Notes: generated by a model from the letters alone, not told the origin. A DNA stretch of 64,000 bases from Luzula sylvatica (GCA_946800325.1 OX326958.1:61435793-61499792), one strand, 5' to 3'. Positions 33,088 through 44,730 are shown, counted from the stretch's first letter. A program made the numbers and translations.

Positions 33088-33155
33088 TTGTGGACTGTTG
33101 GTTAAGCAATTGTTTCTCTTGTGAGAGGTCATGGGTTCAAATCCCACAACCTCCT
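33088..33155 (+). repeat. tRNA-like sequence (SINE head or tRNA pseudogene)
   Basis: TGTTGGTTAAGCAATTG fits an A box. TGGGTTCAAATCCCA forms a perfect T-arm hairpin (4-bp stem, 7-base loop) holding the B box. No acceptor stem or normal anticodon arm can be drawn, so it is not a functional tRNA gene. It resembles the tRNA head of the SINEs at 3.6-4.1 kb. Confidence 0.5.
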
Positions 33156-34200
33156 AATTTTTTTAAAAAATTCCAAAATACAATATAAATATTAACAAAA
33201 AATTGATCTAATCGAGATTTCAACCTTGAATCTATTGGAAAAAATTTAGAGCATCAACTAATAAACCACACAATATATTATGACAATATACGTTAATATT
33301 TTTTTCAAATAAATTAATTGTATATTGAGTATATTTTCAAAATAGGCCTCGGGTACTCGAAAATCTGAGACCGAAGCTGAATGAAGTCATGGACTCATAA
33401 TAAATTCATTTATTTCCAGTATATTTATGTTTATCTTGTTTTCATTCATCTTCTTAGTTCTTGCATCTTAGAAAATAAATAATTATGAATAATTAATTTT
33501 GTTTAATTATTTCGTATACTGAGCAAATAAATGACATTTGCATAAATCAGGTCGGTGCATTGGTTTTCTGAAATATAGAAAATGGAGCTCGTATCCCCAA
33601 AAATAAAATCCCCCAAACAAAAGTAAAAATCGACAAACCCACGAGACGAACACCTGAGAGAAAACAGTGGTTCGGGTTCCTCTTTACTTTGGGGTTGCAA
33701 TTATACTCGATTAAGCACGTGAATGGGTCCAATAATCAAGTGATTTGTGTACCATTTCCTATTTATCTGTTTTTCAAACCACTGATTTGGTACGGATCTT
33801 TGCAAAAGGCCAAGCTTTTGATTAGACTCTCGACTCTTCACCAGCATGCCACATTGTTCGTGCGTACTATTATGATCAGAGAGGCCAACAAGTAACGACG
33901 CATTGTTTTGATCTTTGTAAATCAAATTGTTGTGATTTAAATTCGCAATCTCTTAAAATATATAATTTTCGTATTCCTCGCTGAATTAACTGGATTACAG
34001 ACTCATTAACTAATTATTCAAATATTGTATTGTACAAAAATTGTTTGTCGATTTCATTTGTGATAGAATTCGTATGTAAAAAATTTAGATGGTAATTTAG
34101 ATCAAAAAATAAGTTACTACAAAATCAAATAGTTATTATTTAAATTTCAATTGTGATTGATTTGTTGAAGAAACAAATACATATAATTTCTCTATTTATT
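33156..34200. other. Intergenic, unrecognised mixed-composition segment
   Basis: About 33540-33900 has near-coding composition and overlapping short frames on both strands (33503-33732 minus, 33689-33895 plus). None has a motif I can name, and no splice extension is evident. It may be a decayed gene fragment. Confidence 0.35.
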
Positions 34201-35060
34201 GTGACCGGATTTCAGAATTTTTACTTTTTATTTATTTTCAATTTTTTTCCATTTTGTACGTCCACGTATGTGAATTCTGAATTGTAATTTCTCTCTTCTT
34301 CAGTTTCTATTGTTGAATTTCTCTATTTACGAATGCTGGATACATGTATATTAGAAGCGTTCTACTTTTGAATTTCTCCAATTTTATGTCCATAATTTTG
34401 AATTTTTCTATTTTAAAATTTACATTAACAAATTTATATTTTTAAGTTTCTCTAGTGATTAATTTTTATTTTTTTATTTTTTCTACTTTTGAATGTCTGC
34501 ATGCTCTCATTGCCTTGATCTATTTTTAAGTTTCTCTATTTTTTGATTCATTTATATTGTGTGCTCTAATTGAATTTCTCTATTTTTGGATTTGTTTATG
34601 TTTGGATTTTTCTAATTTTTTATTTTTCTATTTTGATTTTTTTTTTCTTGAATTCATATATATTTTTAATTTGAGCTTTTATATAGATTGTTTTTTTTTC
34701 CTGAATTGTTGTATTTTTCATATTTCTCTATTTTGATTCTATCATTTTTTTTATTTTCTCTACTTTGAATTTCAAATTTCTTTTTCTGTATTTTAATTTC
34801 TCGACTTAATGATTTTTTTTCTTCTATTTTTTAAATGCTTGCGTGTGTAAATCGGAATTTTTCTATTTTTGAATTTCGGTAGTTTAAGATGTCTCTCCTC
34901 TATTTTTAATTTATATTTTGAACAATAAAATAGAACCAATTTTTTATTTCAACTTTTTCTTTTATTGAATATGAATTTTTATCTTCTCCTTCATAGAATT
35001 TCTATTTTTGAATTTTCTGAGATTGTAAATGAATATTATATCTTCTTCTTTTAAATTTAA
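34200..35060. repeat. Degenerate T-rich repeat, GAATTTCTCTATTTT words
   Basis: Dozens of variants of GAATTTCTCTATTTTTGA follow one another with no strict period. It looks like an old minisatellite or slippage-expanded tract. An A-rich tract of similar type on the other strand lies near 63540-64000. Confidence 0.6.
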
Positions 35061-35689
35061 ATGTTTGTAAACGTGTTAACAATGGTGAACCGGAGAGAAA
35101 ACTGCAACACATAAATGGAGAGGATCGTATTCATTCGAACTAGTCGTGTTAATATATATTTGTCAAATATATTCACTTGAATTTTATATTTATTTTGACA
35201 TTCATATTAATATAGTTCATATATATTATTTTTTATTTGAATTTATAAATATATTAGGTAAGAAAATACAATACAAAATAACACATATAAATATTTGAAT
35301 AATTTAACATAAATGAAAACAAATATTTCATCTATTAAAGTATAAATAACTTCTTAAACTAATCGTAAATTTAAAAATATCATATGATGTCAAATAATTT
35401 CTAATTATATTTTTACTAAATAATTTAATATTATATTCATTGTTTAATTTTCGTTTTTTAAGTTGTGTATAATTTTCGTTTTTTTGTTTATAAATAAAAA
35501 ATCCATCATACCATATTATTAATTATATGACTTTGAGTATATTAATTATATTATCTTATTAAGAAAGAAGAGAGAAATGAAAATGCCGACCTGTACCGTC
35601 ATTATGACCGCCGTAGGCTCCTCCCATTTCAACAAATCCATTCATTCATTATTCATTAATAAAGCTATTTGCACGGTACACAAACACCA

Positions 35690-35693
<4 letters not shown>
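35061..35693. other. AT-rich intergenic DNA
   Basis: No coding sequence or element ends found. It ends in a short, more mixed segment (about 35575-35690) before a CT repeat. Confidence 0.5.

Positions 35694-35748
<55 letters not shown>
35694..35748. repeat. (CT)n microsatellite
   Basis: About 27 uninterrupted CT units. CT runs often sit in plant 5' UTRs, but no open frame of note follows here. Confidence 0.95.
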
Positions 35749-35750
<2 letters not shown>

Positions 35751-36269
35751 CGTATCTCCATTTATTATTAGATGAAATGGAAGGGAGTTCAGATCGGATT
35801 TCAACAAATATCTATAGTTACAAAAAAAATATATTATTTAACGCCCGTTACAAACTTACAATCATATTAATGTATCCTCCATAAATAATAAAGATATTAA
35901 TTTATTAAATGATAATTATACTAGATTGTAAACGTATTAAAATTAAATACAAAAATTTCTTTATAGGATAAACAATATCAAGTATAAACTCACTATTTTA
36001 TTATATATTTTTACGAAGTGGCTGATTGTAGCCCATGGGTTTCTACCTTGTTGAAAAATGGGGACTATAAAATAGTTGATTTGATACCACTTGTAGGATT
36101 CCTTAACTGTGATGTGTATTAGATATAAAATGAAAATCAATGATAAATCAAAAAAACAATCAAAACAAATTGGGACGAAAAACAAATCGAATTTGTGCTA
36201 AATCGTAAACCTGACGCAAGTAAAAAAAATTCGAATTACCGACTAACCCTATGTAAAAATTTAAAACAA
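35749..36269. other. AT-rich intergenic DNA
   Basis: Nothing recognised. The minus-strand frame at 35961-36185 shows no family features. Confidence 0.5.
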
Positions 36270-36470
36270 AGGTAATTGAATTGATTAGTATTATCAATTA
36301 ATCTAATTAATTTTTAATTGATATGTTTTAATTGACACGTCAATAATTTTATATGTTAATATTAGTACACACTAATTGAATCAATTAATGATACTAATCA
36401 ACTCAAGTATATTTTTTTTTCACCTCATCAAGTTTGATGGAATGAATTTTGAAAGCACCATATATAATAC
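36270..36470. repeat. TTAATT-rich MITE, reverse orientation
   Basis: The right end, read backwards, is TATATATGGTGCTTTCAAAA, then CATCAAACTTGATGAGG, matching the left ends at 22999 and 762. The left boundary is poorly defined. Confidence 0.45.
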
Positions 36471-36608
36471 CTATAATTATATATCAACAATATATATAAT
36501 AATATATATGAAATATAATACTACATATTTATTTATTCATGACATTTTTATCAGGAAATTATGATATTTAATAGTAAATAATTTAGGACATGTTTGAATA
36601 ATTATAAT

Positions 36609-38081
36609 GGAAAATTTTCAAAAAAACCCCTATCTTTTTTGGATATTCTAAAAAACCCCCTATCTTTTTGGAAACTCCAAAAAACCCCCTCTACCAAACT
36701 GTTATTTTCAAATACCCCACTATGGGATTAAAATTAACCATGGATGGTGTTAATTTTTTTTCTGTATTGAAATGGTCAATTCGTTTTCAATATTATATCA
36801 TACATTTCTGTATTTATTCCAGTGCAATTACGAACCAAATGTATCAAATCCATAAAATTACTTCCATTTCGTAAAATTACTAACGTACTTCTACCTCCTT
36901 CATAACGGGGTATATTTCCGTCCCTAACAATATTACCGTCCCAAAAAAATGCAAAACGACGCTCCTTCCATGCTAGTAGCACTACAAGTTGTTTTTTTGT
37001 ACAATTTATTTTCAATTCTTAATTTTTCAAATTATTTATTTGCAATTAAAACCCTAACTTCATTCCTATTCTAACCCTAATTTGAATGTCATTTTTGCAA
37101 TTTAAACCCTAATTTAATTCCTAATTTTATTACACTATTTTTTTTTTTTGAATTTCAATGGCATTTTCGTAATTTCACAAAAAAACTTTGTAATTTCACA
37201 AAAAACTTAATTCCTATTTTTATTACACTAAAATATTTTTTCAATAATTTTTTGTGTAATTCAAACCCTAACTTAAATTATTTATTTGCAATTAAAACCC
37301 TAACTTAAATTATTTATTTGCAATTAAAACCCTAACTTCATTCTTATTCTAACCCTAATTTGAATGTCCTTTTTGCAATTTAAACCCTTACTTAATTCTT
37401 AATTTTATTACACTAAATTTTTTTGGAATTTCAATGACATTTTCGTAATTTCACAAAAAACCTTTTGCAATTTTAATAAAACTCTAAACTTATGATTTAA
37501 ACCCTAACTTCACCAAAAAAATTTAGAAACTTCAAATATGAAATATAAATAAGAAAAAATAACAATACATACCTTAAAATCTGCTTTCTTCACCAAAATT
37601 TCACCAAAACTTCAGATCCGAAGAGAAGAAAGCAAGAAGAAGAATGGGAAGAAGAAAGGGAAGAAAGAAGAAAAAGAGGAAGAGAAGAGAGAAAAGAAGA
37701 AAGCGCGGCGGGTTTAGGGTTTCAGAAAAATAGGCGGGGTTCCATACCGCGCAAGGCGATGTACCATTCAGCGCCCTGTGATGTGGCGAGCGCTGGAGAA
37801 AAGGCGGTGTTCCATACCGCGCCTTCCTCTAATTACCAATTAATTTAACACAGGGTGTAATTAATGGGAGATAACTAGAAGCGGGGAACCATACCTCGCT
37901 TTTTACAAAAGGCGCTGAATGGTTCAGCGCAAAATACATTTTCAGAATTAGTTTCAAAAGTTGGTTATTTTTGAAATTTTGTTTGTAAAGTTGGTTATTT
38001 ATGAAAAATTTTGGAGTTTCCAAAAAGATAAGAAATTTTTTAGAATATTCAAAAAAATAGGGGGTTTTTTGAAAATTTCCC
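36609..38081. mobile_element. MULE-type TIR element with telomere-like and GC hairpin interior
   Basis: Begins GGAAAATTTTCAAAAAAACC and ends TTTTGAAAATTTCCC. It is flanked by perfect 9-bp AATTATAAT duplications (36600-36608 and 38082-38090). The TIRs are about 80-90 bp and share TCTTTTTGGAAACTCCAAAA with the element at 30322-32401. The interior has a block of AAACCCTAA words (37040-37510), a purine-rich AGAAGAAAG stretch, then a GC-rich module (37728-37930) with GGTTCCATACCGCGC twice and the hairpin GCGCTGAA-TGG-TTCAGCGC. No transposase or other protein is recognised. Confidence 0.85.
37040..37510. repeat. Telomere-like AAACCCTAA words in AT-rich minisatellite
   Basis: AACCCTAA or its variants occur about ten times, spaced by TTATTTGCAATTAAA, TAATTTGAATGTC and CATTTTCGTAATTTCAC. 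It is an internal minisatellite of the TIR element, not a true interstitial telomere array, because no uninterrupted (CCCTAAA)n is present. Confidence 0.6.
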
Positions 38082-38090
38082 AATTATAAT

Positions 38091-38246
38091 TGGGAGCCGT
38101 ATTTTAATTATTCTAAAATAATTGATGTGACAAAATATAAACCGAAGAATGCTTGGCATCTCAATTTATAGGCAATAATGGAGAGAAACGGACAGACAGA
38201 GATTTGGCATTGAGAAACGTTACACATGGCATCTCAAGAGGCAATG
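38091..38246. other. Start of dehydrin upstream region
   Basis: Native sequence directly right of the TIR element. No coding signal. Confidence 0.4.
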
Positions 38247-38265
38247 CCGACGTGTCTCCACCGAC
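38246..38265 (+). promoter_or_regulatory. DRE/CRT and ABRE core cluster upstream of the dehydrin
   Basis: Within 20 bp the sequence holds GCCGAC (38246-38251), overlapping ACGTGTC (38250-38256), then ACCGAC (38260-38265). GCCGAC/ACCGAC is the core bound by DREB/CBF factors, and ACGTGTC is an ABA-response core bound by AREB/ABF bZIP factors. It lies about 145 bp before a TATA-like box at 38392 and about 590 bp before the likely dehydrin TATA. Its control of the dehydrin is inferred. Confidence 0.55.
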
Positions 38266-38850
38266 CTTCCCTATCCTTCCCTCCATTCCGATGCTGACTG
38301 CATTAAACGACCCGTAGGCAAAAATATTTACAAAGTCACCATTACATATAAATATCGTAGGACCCTTTAATGACAATCAAGACGGACACTCTATATAAGA
38401 GGACCTATTACATAAATTTTAATACACAAAAATTTCTCAAAATAAAATTTCTTCACAATTGTCTTCATGGATATGGCATCGATAAACAATGCTTAAACCT
38501 CGGTTTCTTGAAGATTCCAATGTGTTAATAATTGTGAATCGAGAAAAAAATTGTTGATCAATTTTTGTGTAGTAAACGCTCGCAATCTTTTTGATTCTAC
38601 GGGTTAAAAATTCGTCGATGGCTTCGTGTATGAAATGAAGAGGTGGATCTTGATTATCGCCGATGTCAATTAGAAATATCGATGCTTCAAGGTCAGTCCT
38701 CAACGATTGTGTGCAACCCGCTTAATTTCTTCCCCACACTTAATTGGCATCGTCTCAATGGCTCCTTTCCTTTAATAATTTTACTTAGCCGCGTTGTATC
38801 GTTAATTATTCCAAAGTAGCAACGCACGAGACCCACCACCTCATACAAAT
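38266..38850. other. Dehydrin upstream region with a second TATA-like box
   Basis: CTATATAAG at 38391-38399 would be a good TATA box. Only a nine-codon open frame (starting at 38467) follows on the plus strand, so it may drive a non-coding or alternative transcript. The minus-strand frame at 38437-38703 has no recognisable features. Confidence 0.35.
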
Positions 38851-38854
38851 CGAC

Positions 38855-38862
38855 TATTTAAA
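38855..38862 (+). promoter_or_regulatory. TATA box of the dehydrin gene
   Basis: TATTTAAA lies 114 bp before the ATG. A leader with four tandem AAAGC units (about 38904-38923) follows, consistent with a transcription start near 38885-38895. Confidence 0.6.
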
Positions 38863-38975
38863 CCTCACCATCTTCATCCTTCCAATTCATATCACACTCT
38901 CTCAAAGCAAAGCAAAGCAAAGCCATCAATATTCCTTGTTACTTTCGAGATCTAAAGCACTTTATTTGTTGAGTA

Positions 38976-39862
38976 ATGGAGGGGGAGAAGAATCAATACC
39001 AAGGCCAAGAGGAGGAGGTTAAATCCAGAGGCATGTTCGATTTCATGAAAAAGAAGGACGATCCAGAGGCGGAGCGAGTCAAGAAGTTCGAAGAGGAGAA
39101 CGTCGTCACCGGCATGGAAAATATTCACGTCACTGAGCCCGAGGTCGAGAAGATCGAGGTGGAGAACAAGGAAGAAGACAAAGAAGAAGTGAAGAAAGGA
39201 AGCTTGCTCGAAAAGCTTCATCGCTCTGACAGTTCGAGCTCCAGCTCTGTAAGTAACTTTTATTTCTATCATGATTGGTGATTACTGGTTGAATCCAACT
39301 AATCATATTTATGTGTTAAATACAGAGTGATGAAGAGGAGATAGGCTCGGATGGAGAGAAGAGGAAAAAGAAGAAGGGTCTCAAAGAGAAGATGAAGGAG
39401 AAGTTTGTAAAAAATCACAAAAATGAAGAAGAAATCAAAACCACCACCATCGTCAATGAGGAGGCGCTCGTCCCTCCACCACCAGTCACCCACACTTCAC
39501 CGCCGGCAACCCACACTTCAACCCCGGCACCCCACACTTCACCTCCGCCACCCTACTCGTCAGCTCCGGCGAACTACGACGAGGAGGACACGTCAATCAA
39601 GGTTGAGAAAGTGGATGAAGTGATCAAAGTTGAAGACGAGAAGAAGGGCTTCTTGGAGAAGATCAAAGAGAAGCTCCCTGGCCAGAAGAAAGAAGAAAGC
39701 GTCCCCGTCCCCGTCGCCGTTGTGCACGAGGAAACGGACAATTCGGACGGAAAGGAGAAGAAGGGTTTTCTTGGAAAGATGATGGATAAAATTCCGGGGT
39801 ACAACAAAACCGGTACCGGCGAGCAGAAGGAAGGAGAGAACAAGACCAGCGAGACCCATTGA
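38976..39862 (+). CDS. Acidic SKn-type dehydrin, two exons
   Basis: Exons 38976-39248 and 39326-39862 join in phase 0 across a 77-bp intron and give 269 residues. Dehydrins are hydrophilic, largely disordered group-2 LEA proteins that protect membranes and proteins during cold, drought and salt stress. The sequence is very rich in Glu and Lys. The S segment is [10 protein letters not shown] followed by SDEEE, and the intron falls inside it, the usual dehydrin position. Two good K segments, [15 protein letters not shown] (about 196-210) and [15 protein letters not shown] (about 235-249), follow a worn one, [12 protein letters not shown] (about 108-119). A Pro/Thr-rich linker with [20 protein letters not shown] lies between. 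There is no Y segment. It resembles the ERD10/ERD14/COR47 group. DRE and ABRE cores upstream support stress regulation. Confidence 0.95.
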
Positions 39863-41330
39863 TTTTATTGTTGGTTTATGTTTTTTATTTTGTGTCATGT
39901 TTAAATGCTTTGTATTTTGTTGTTTGTAAGTTTTGAGTCTTGTTATTTGAGGTTTGGTACTGTATGGGTGTGTTAATAGGTACTTCTGTGCTTGTTTTGC
40001 CTTGTGCATGTACACGCCTATTATTAAAGATATTTGTATTTTTATATTGGACGTTTGATTTGAGGGATTTTGATGGATATGTATTTTCAAAGAATAGTGC
40101 AAAATTGATTGTTTGATTTCTAGGTGTATGGCATTTCTAGGTGTATAATGGATTTTATGATGTATGGGCTATGGCATTTCACCTCTCATTATATACGTCC
40201 CCTGTATATAATGGATTTTTATTCCATCCATATTGCATTCTTATTTGTCATCAGATTTGTATGGTTTAAAAAATAAATATTATTTTTAAATGTTAAATCT
40301 TAAAATTCATATATATATTTTTTAAATGCGTGCCCATTAAAAGAGTTATATTTATAAAATTATATATCTGGAAATATTTAAAAATATGAGAATGACTTCT
40401 AGAAAATATGTTTCATCATTTAAATCTTACAAATCATATTCATTTTTAAAAAAATTGCGTGTCTACTGAGATATTTCATACATTATAAAATGATACATTC
40501 AAAAGTATTTTATTTAAAAAATAAAAATCATATTTTCTAAATAAATATTATATTTATGTATGAGTATGAATTTTATTTCCATTGTGTTAGTATAATGAAT
40601 TAATCAAGCACCATATTATCAAAAATAAATAGAAATATTGTTTTTACAAAACAAAATTATAAATCGTGTTTTAATATCCTCAAATATTAAATTATATTAA
40701 AAATAATTTATCATATTTTAATTAGTAAATATTAATTATATTTAAAATATAAATAAAATTAGTAAATGTTAATCATGTTTTAATGAAATATTTTTCTTTT
40801 TTGATATTTTTTTTTCTTAAATGTAATATTTTTTGAAAAATATGATTTTTATTTGCAAAATAAAATATTTGTAGATATATCATTTTACAAGATATGAACC
40901 ATATTTTAGTAGGCACACATTTTTTAGAAATAAATCAATATGATTTTCTAAGATTTAATAATGAAACATATTTTTTAAGTGTCATACTTATATTTTATAA
41001 TATTTTTAGGTATATCATTTTAAATATATGAAATATTTTTAATAGGTACACATTTTTCAAAAATAAATATAATATTTTACAATTTATGAATTAAATATAA
41101 TATTTATTTTTTAAAAAAACATATGAATTTGTTGATAAATAAGGATGTAATATGGGGTAACGTATCCTTGAAAAATAAATCTTGTACATCTCTCGACCTT
41201 TCAATTTCAAAATTGTGATAGCTCTTTTAGTAATTTACACTTTTTAGTTGTCTAGTAATAAAAATGTCCCTAAAAAAAATTTGTACTCCAAAATACAAAG
41301 AGAGCTAATTCATATTGTATGTATTAATGT
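39863..41330. other. Dehydrin 3' region and AT-rich spacer
   Basis: The first 200 bp should contain the 3' UTR. Beyond about 40260 the sequence is AT-rich with paired words (AAATATTATTTTTAAATG versus its inverse near 41060-41110) that hint at a long decayed inverted repeat. No gene. Confidence 0.45.
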
Positions 41331-41339
41331 ATTAGTAAT

Positions 41340-42090
41340 GACATACTAAAATTATAAAATAATATAATTATATGTATTATATGAATATAATATTATATAG
41401 TAAAGTATAATATAATATAATATAATAATAATAATACAACACGATAATATATATAATACAATAAAATATAACATAACATAATATAATATACAATAATATA
41501 AAATAAATGATATAATTCAATATGATATAATATAATATAATATGGTATAGTTTAATATGATATAATAATAATAATAATAATATGATACAATATAATACCA
41601 ATAAATTATGTAATAAAATACTAAAAAATATAACATAATACAATACAATATAAATAGTAATAATATAATATAATATAATATAGTACAATATAATATAAAA
41701 CAATATAGTAATAATATAATTCAATATGATATAATAATACTAATATGGTATAATATAATTTAATATAACATAACATGACATAATACAACATAATATATTA
41801 TAACACAATAAGATATAACAAAATATGCCTTAGTATAATATAATATGATATAATAAAATATAATATAAAACAATATAATACAACATAAAATAATATAATA
41901 TAAAACAATATAATAATAATATAATTTAAAATAATATAATATAATATAATATAATATAATATAAACAATTTAATACAATAAAAAATAATATGATTTAATA
42001 TATATAAAGCAATATAATTAAATATAATACAATATAATCTATTATAAAATAATCTAATCTAATATAAAAATATAATATAATATAATAGGA
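41340..42090. repeat. (TAATA)n low-complexity tract
   Basis: About 750 bp of imperfect TATAA and TAATA units with scattered substitutions. The 115-residue minus-strand frame here is pure repeat (Ile/Leu/Tyr only). Confidence 0.9.
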
Positions 42091-43017
42091 TAATAAATAT
42101 TAAAATATTTGAATCATGTATTTTGAATCAAGAATCAAACAAAGAATTTCATATATAGTATTTCAAAATATAACTAATGAAACAACTTAGATGAATTATC
42201 GTATACATCGCATGTATATGATATATTCATGTATTCCAAAAATTCTCAATCAACCATGCCAAATAAGTGTTTGTTTGTTTGTTTTTTTTTTTTTATTATT
42301 ATTATAGTCCGTAGACACCAACACCTATTAGATATATCCTAGCCTGATTTTTTTCCACGTTATCTCCCAAAATCGATCCTGTACTGCGCTGCAGTGTGGT
42401 GTGTGGTGGCATAAATGTTTGCTTTTTATTTATTTATGCATCTTATATATGTTATTGAGGTGTCAAAATTTTCTCTACCATATTAATTACTTAATTAATT
42501 AATTAAGGATATAGTGGGTGTTCAAATCTGAGGATATTTCCATGCAAAAAGAAGCGACAAAAGAACATTAATATTCTCTATTGAATATTTCACTTGATGG
42601 AAGTCTTTAGTCGGCAAGGATGGGATTAGGGACAAGCTAGGAGGATTAGTCCAAACTTGTCAATCGTCCAAAGACAAATGATTTAATATGTAATGTAGAA
42701 ATATATATATTTCTAGTTTGAGTAACATTAACATAATGTATTAACACAAATGTTATCTTGGTATATAAACAACAAAGGGAAAGTTTACTTTCCCCACAAC
42801 TCATTTCTCTCGTTCGAAGAAAGTTAGTGAAGTTACCAATTAATCATTAATTATGGATATCACGGTGATAATATTAAAAATCATGAATTGTTGTAAGTCC
42901 TGAATTGTGGGGTATAGTATATGGAATCAACAATAATCATTGGCAAGTATATCACGCTTATATTTTTGTGATCTAATTTTTGTATTTAAAAGCACAAAAA
43001 TCAATTCAATATATAAG
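42091..43017. other. Intergenic DNA, nothing recognised
   Basis: No coding segment or clear termini found. Confidence 0.5.
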
Positions 43018-43466
43018 CTATGTTACGCGAATACTTCAAAAATCAAGTCGTATCGTATCGGATACCGATCGGATACTCCACGTGACGTATCCGAGTATTT
43101 TATTTCAAAATAATAACGAATACTTTTCGAATACTTTCGGTACTTGTCGGATACTTCTAACGTATATATAAATATATTTGAAAAATCAAAATCAAAATTT
43201 GAAATCAAAATAAATGAGTAATACATAAAAATACATAATTAAATATAATAAACATTTACTTAATATGAAATTTTTTATGTAAAAACAAAATTTTAGTATA
43301 TATATTATATCAAATATATCAAATATATAATATAAAAAATATTAAATATATAAATTGTCATTAATAAATTAATAAAATAATAAAATATTATATATAATAG
43401 ACGTATCGTATTCTATGTTTTTTTGAATATTATTGTATCGTCGGATTCGTATGGTGTCGTATAAAT
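43018..43466. repeat. GATACG/CGTATC-rich dispersed element
   Basis: The left end CTATGTTACGCGAATACTTC and CGTATCGTATCGGATACC match the termini near 17190 and (reversed) 14490. The right end has GACGTATCGTATTC and GTCGGATTCGTATGG. The AT-rich core is non-coding. Confidence 0.5.
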
Positions 43467-43659
43467 AAAACTCAAATCAAAAGCCCATACAATAAATGGG
43501 ATTTACAAGTTTAGGACCACAAAACATGGCCCAACTTAACAGCTACAAATAAGCCATGTATAAAGAGTCCAACAAATAAATATTCAAAACGAATTAGTAA
43601 ATCATCAACTTATTTTCTTCCTTCATGGTACTCACGAGCAACGCCGGTATTCCAAACCG

Positions 43660-43911
43660 GTTTACCTAGCCCCGTCTCTCTGAAATACAAACCGCATCGC
43701 ACTCGACGATAAACTTCGACTTGACCAAGTAGCCCAACACGTCAGCTCGAGCCCGCATTACGAATGCGAGGTTCAACGGCATGACCGAAGACCCCAGCCC
43801 GTTTGATTTGCTTATTAGGGTCGACCCGCCTCCATATAATGATATTTGTTTGCCTGCGACTGCGATTGTCAAAATGCATCTGCTTTTTCGCGATTGGTAC
43901 AATTCTCTCAT
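43660..43911 (-). pseudogene. LEA-2 (NDR1/HIN1-like) domain remnant
   Basis: The minus-strand frame has YGGGSTLISKSNGLGSSVMP, then LNLAFVMRARADVLGYLVKS and KFIVECDAV. In LEA-2 proteins the last beta strands have the pattern (V/I)PLxLxFxVRxRAxVLGxLVKxKFxxxxxCxV, which this matches well. The N-terminal membrane anchor and most of the beta sandwich are missing. A stop falls soon after (ISERRG), before the usual basic/Asp strand, while readable residues continue in a second frame. It is a fragment of about 80 residues and probably a pseudogene. An AG acceptor-like site lies just upstream, but LEA-2 genes are normally intronless. Confidence 0.6.
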
Positions 43912-44730
43912 CTGTTAATTACGCAAATTTTTTTGTCAGAATAGTTGTTAATTTAGTTTCTTTGCATGCATTAATGCATATTACAACTTTTAGTTCTTGA
44001 TGTTCATGAGTGAGCAATTCTCAAAAATCAGATCTTTCTTAATTTGAATTTAACATTTTGTTTATTCAGTATACTTCAACCATCTAGGTTAAGGACCAAA
44101 CAAACTCGAGATTTTTCGCAGACCTAGTACAATGGCAGGTAAATCTTATTAGATCATACCATAGACCCAAAAAAGGGATCACATAAAATAACTCATGACT
44201 CATGGGACACACAAACAAGTAACAATATACAACACTTAAAAGCTAATTCGCGCAACCATCACGAAGAAAATGTGTTTGGAATTTGGATATATTTTAGGGT
44301 GATGATATTTTAAGAACGATATTTGAGAATCGAGAGCAATTTCTGAGAAAAATTGAAATATAATTCATTTTTTTTCCTAATGTTTAATGATCATTTTTGA
44401 AAATCGTATTACAATTTGTTTTCGGATTTTTTTTTCCCATTTACTTGATTATTATATGCGAAGAAACACATACATTTTATTTTCATAATTATATACTTAT
44501 AACAAATATAATAACAAATTATTTATATTAATAAGTTTATGAAATTAAATATTTAAAAATAATATTAAAAAATATACACTAAATATTAGTTACAAAATTA
44601 TTTTCTTAAAAACTACTCTCGAATCTCGATCCCCAATTTCCGCTCTTGGAATATCACACCCTTTCTTTTATTCCAACTTAAAAAAAAGGTTCATCTTATT
44701 GTAGTGACCTCTCCATTTTGGGATATGTAT
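43912..44730. other. Intergenic DNA left of the segmental duplication
   Basis: No gene seen. At 44703-44733 GTGACCTCTCCATTTTGGGA already appears once before the duplicated unit begins and recurs inside it. Confidence 0.5.

Noticed and set aside
33088..33155. Functional tRNA gene
   Set aside because: The T-arm is good, but acceptor and anticodon stems cannot be formed.
33503..33925. Possible small gene on either strand
   Set aside because: Composition is near-coding, but no motif, start context or exon partner could be found on either strand.
37040..37510. Interstitial telomere array
   Set aside because: AACCCTAA words are separated by other sequence and confined to a TIR element; there is no continuous heptamer array.
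38437..38703. 88-residue minus-strand frame upstream of the dehydrin
   Set aside because: No recognisable features; lies in the dehydrin promoter region with a plus-strand TATA box.
38952..40102. Minus-strand frames over the dehydrin
   Set aside because: Antisense shadows of a Glu/Lys-rich coding region.
41377..41724. 115-residue minus-strand frame
   Set aside because: Pure TAATA repeat translation (Ile, Leu, Tyr).
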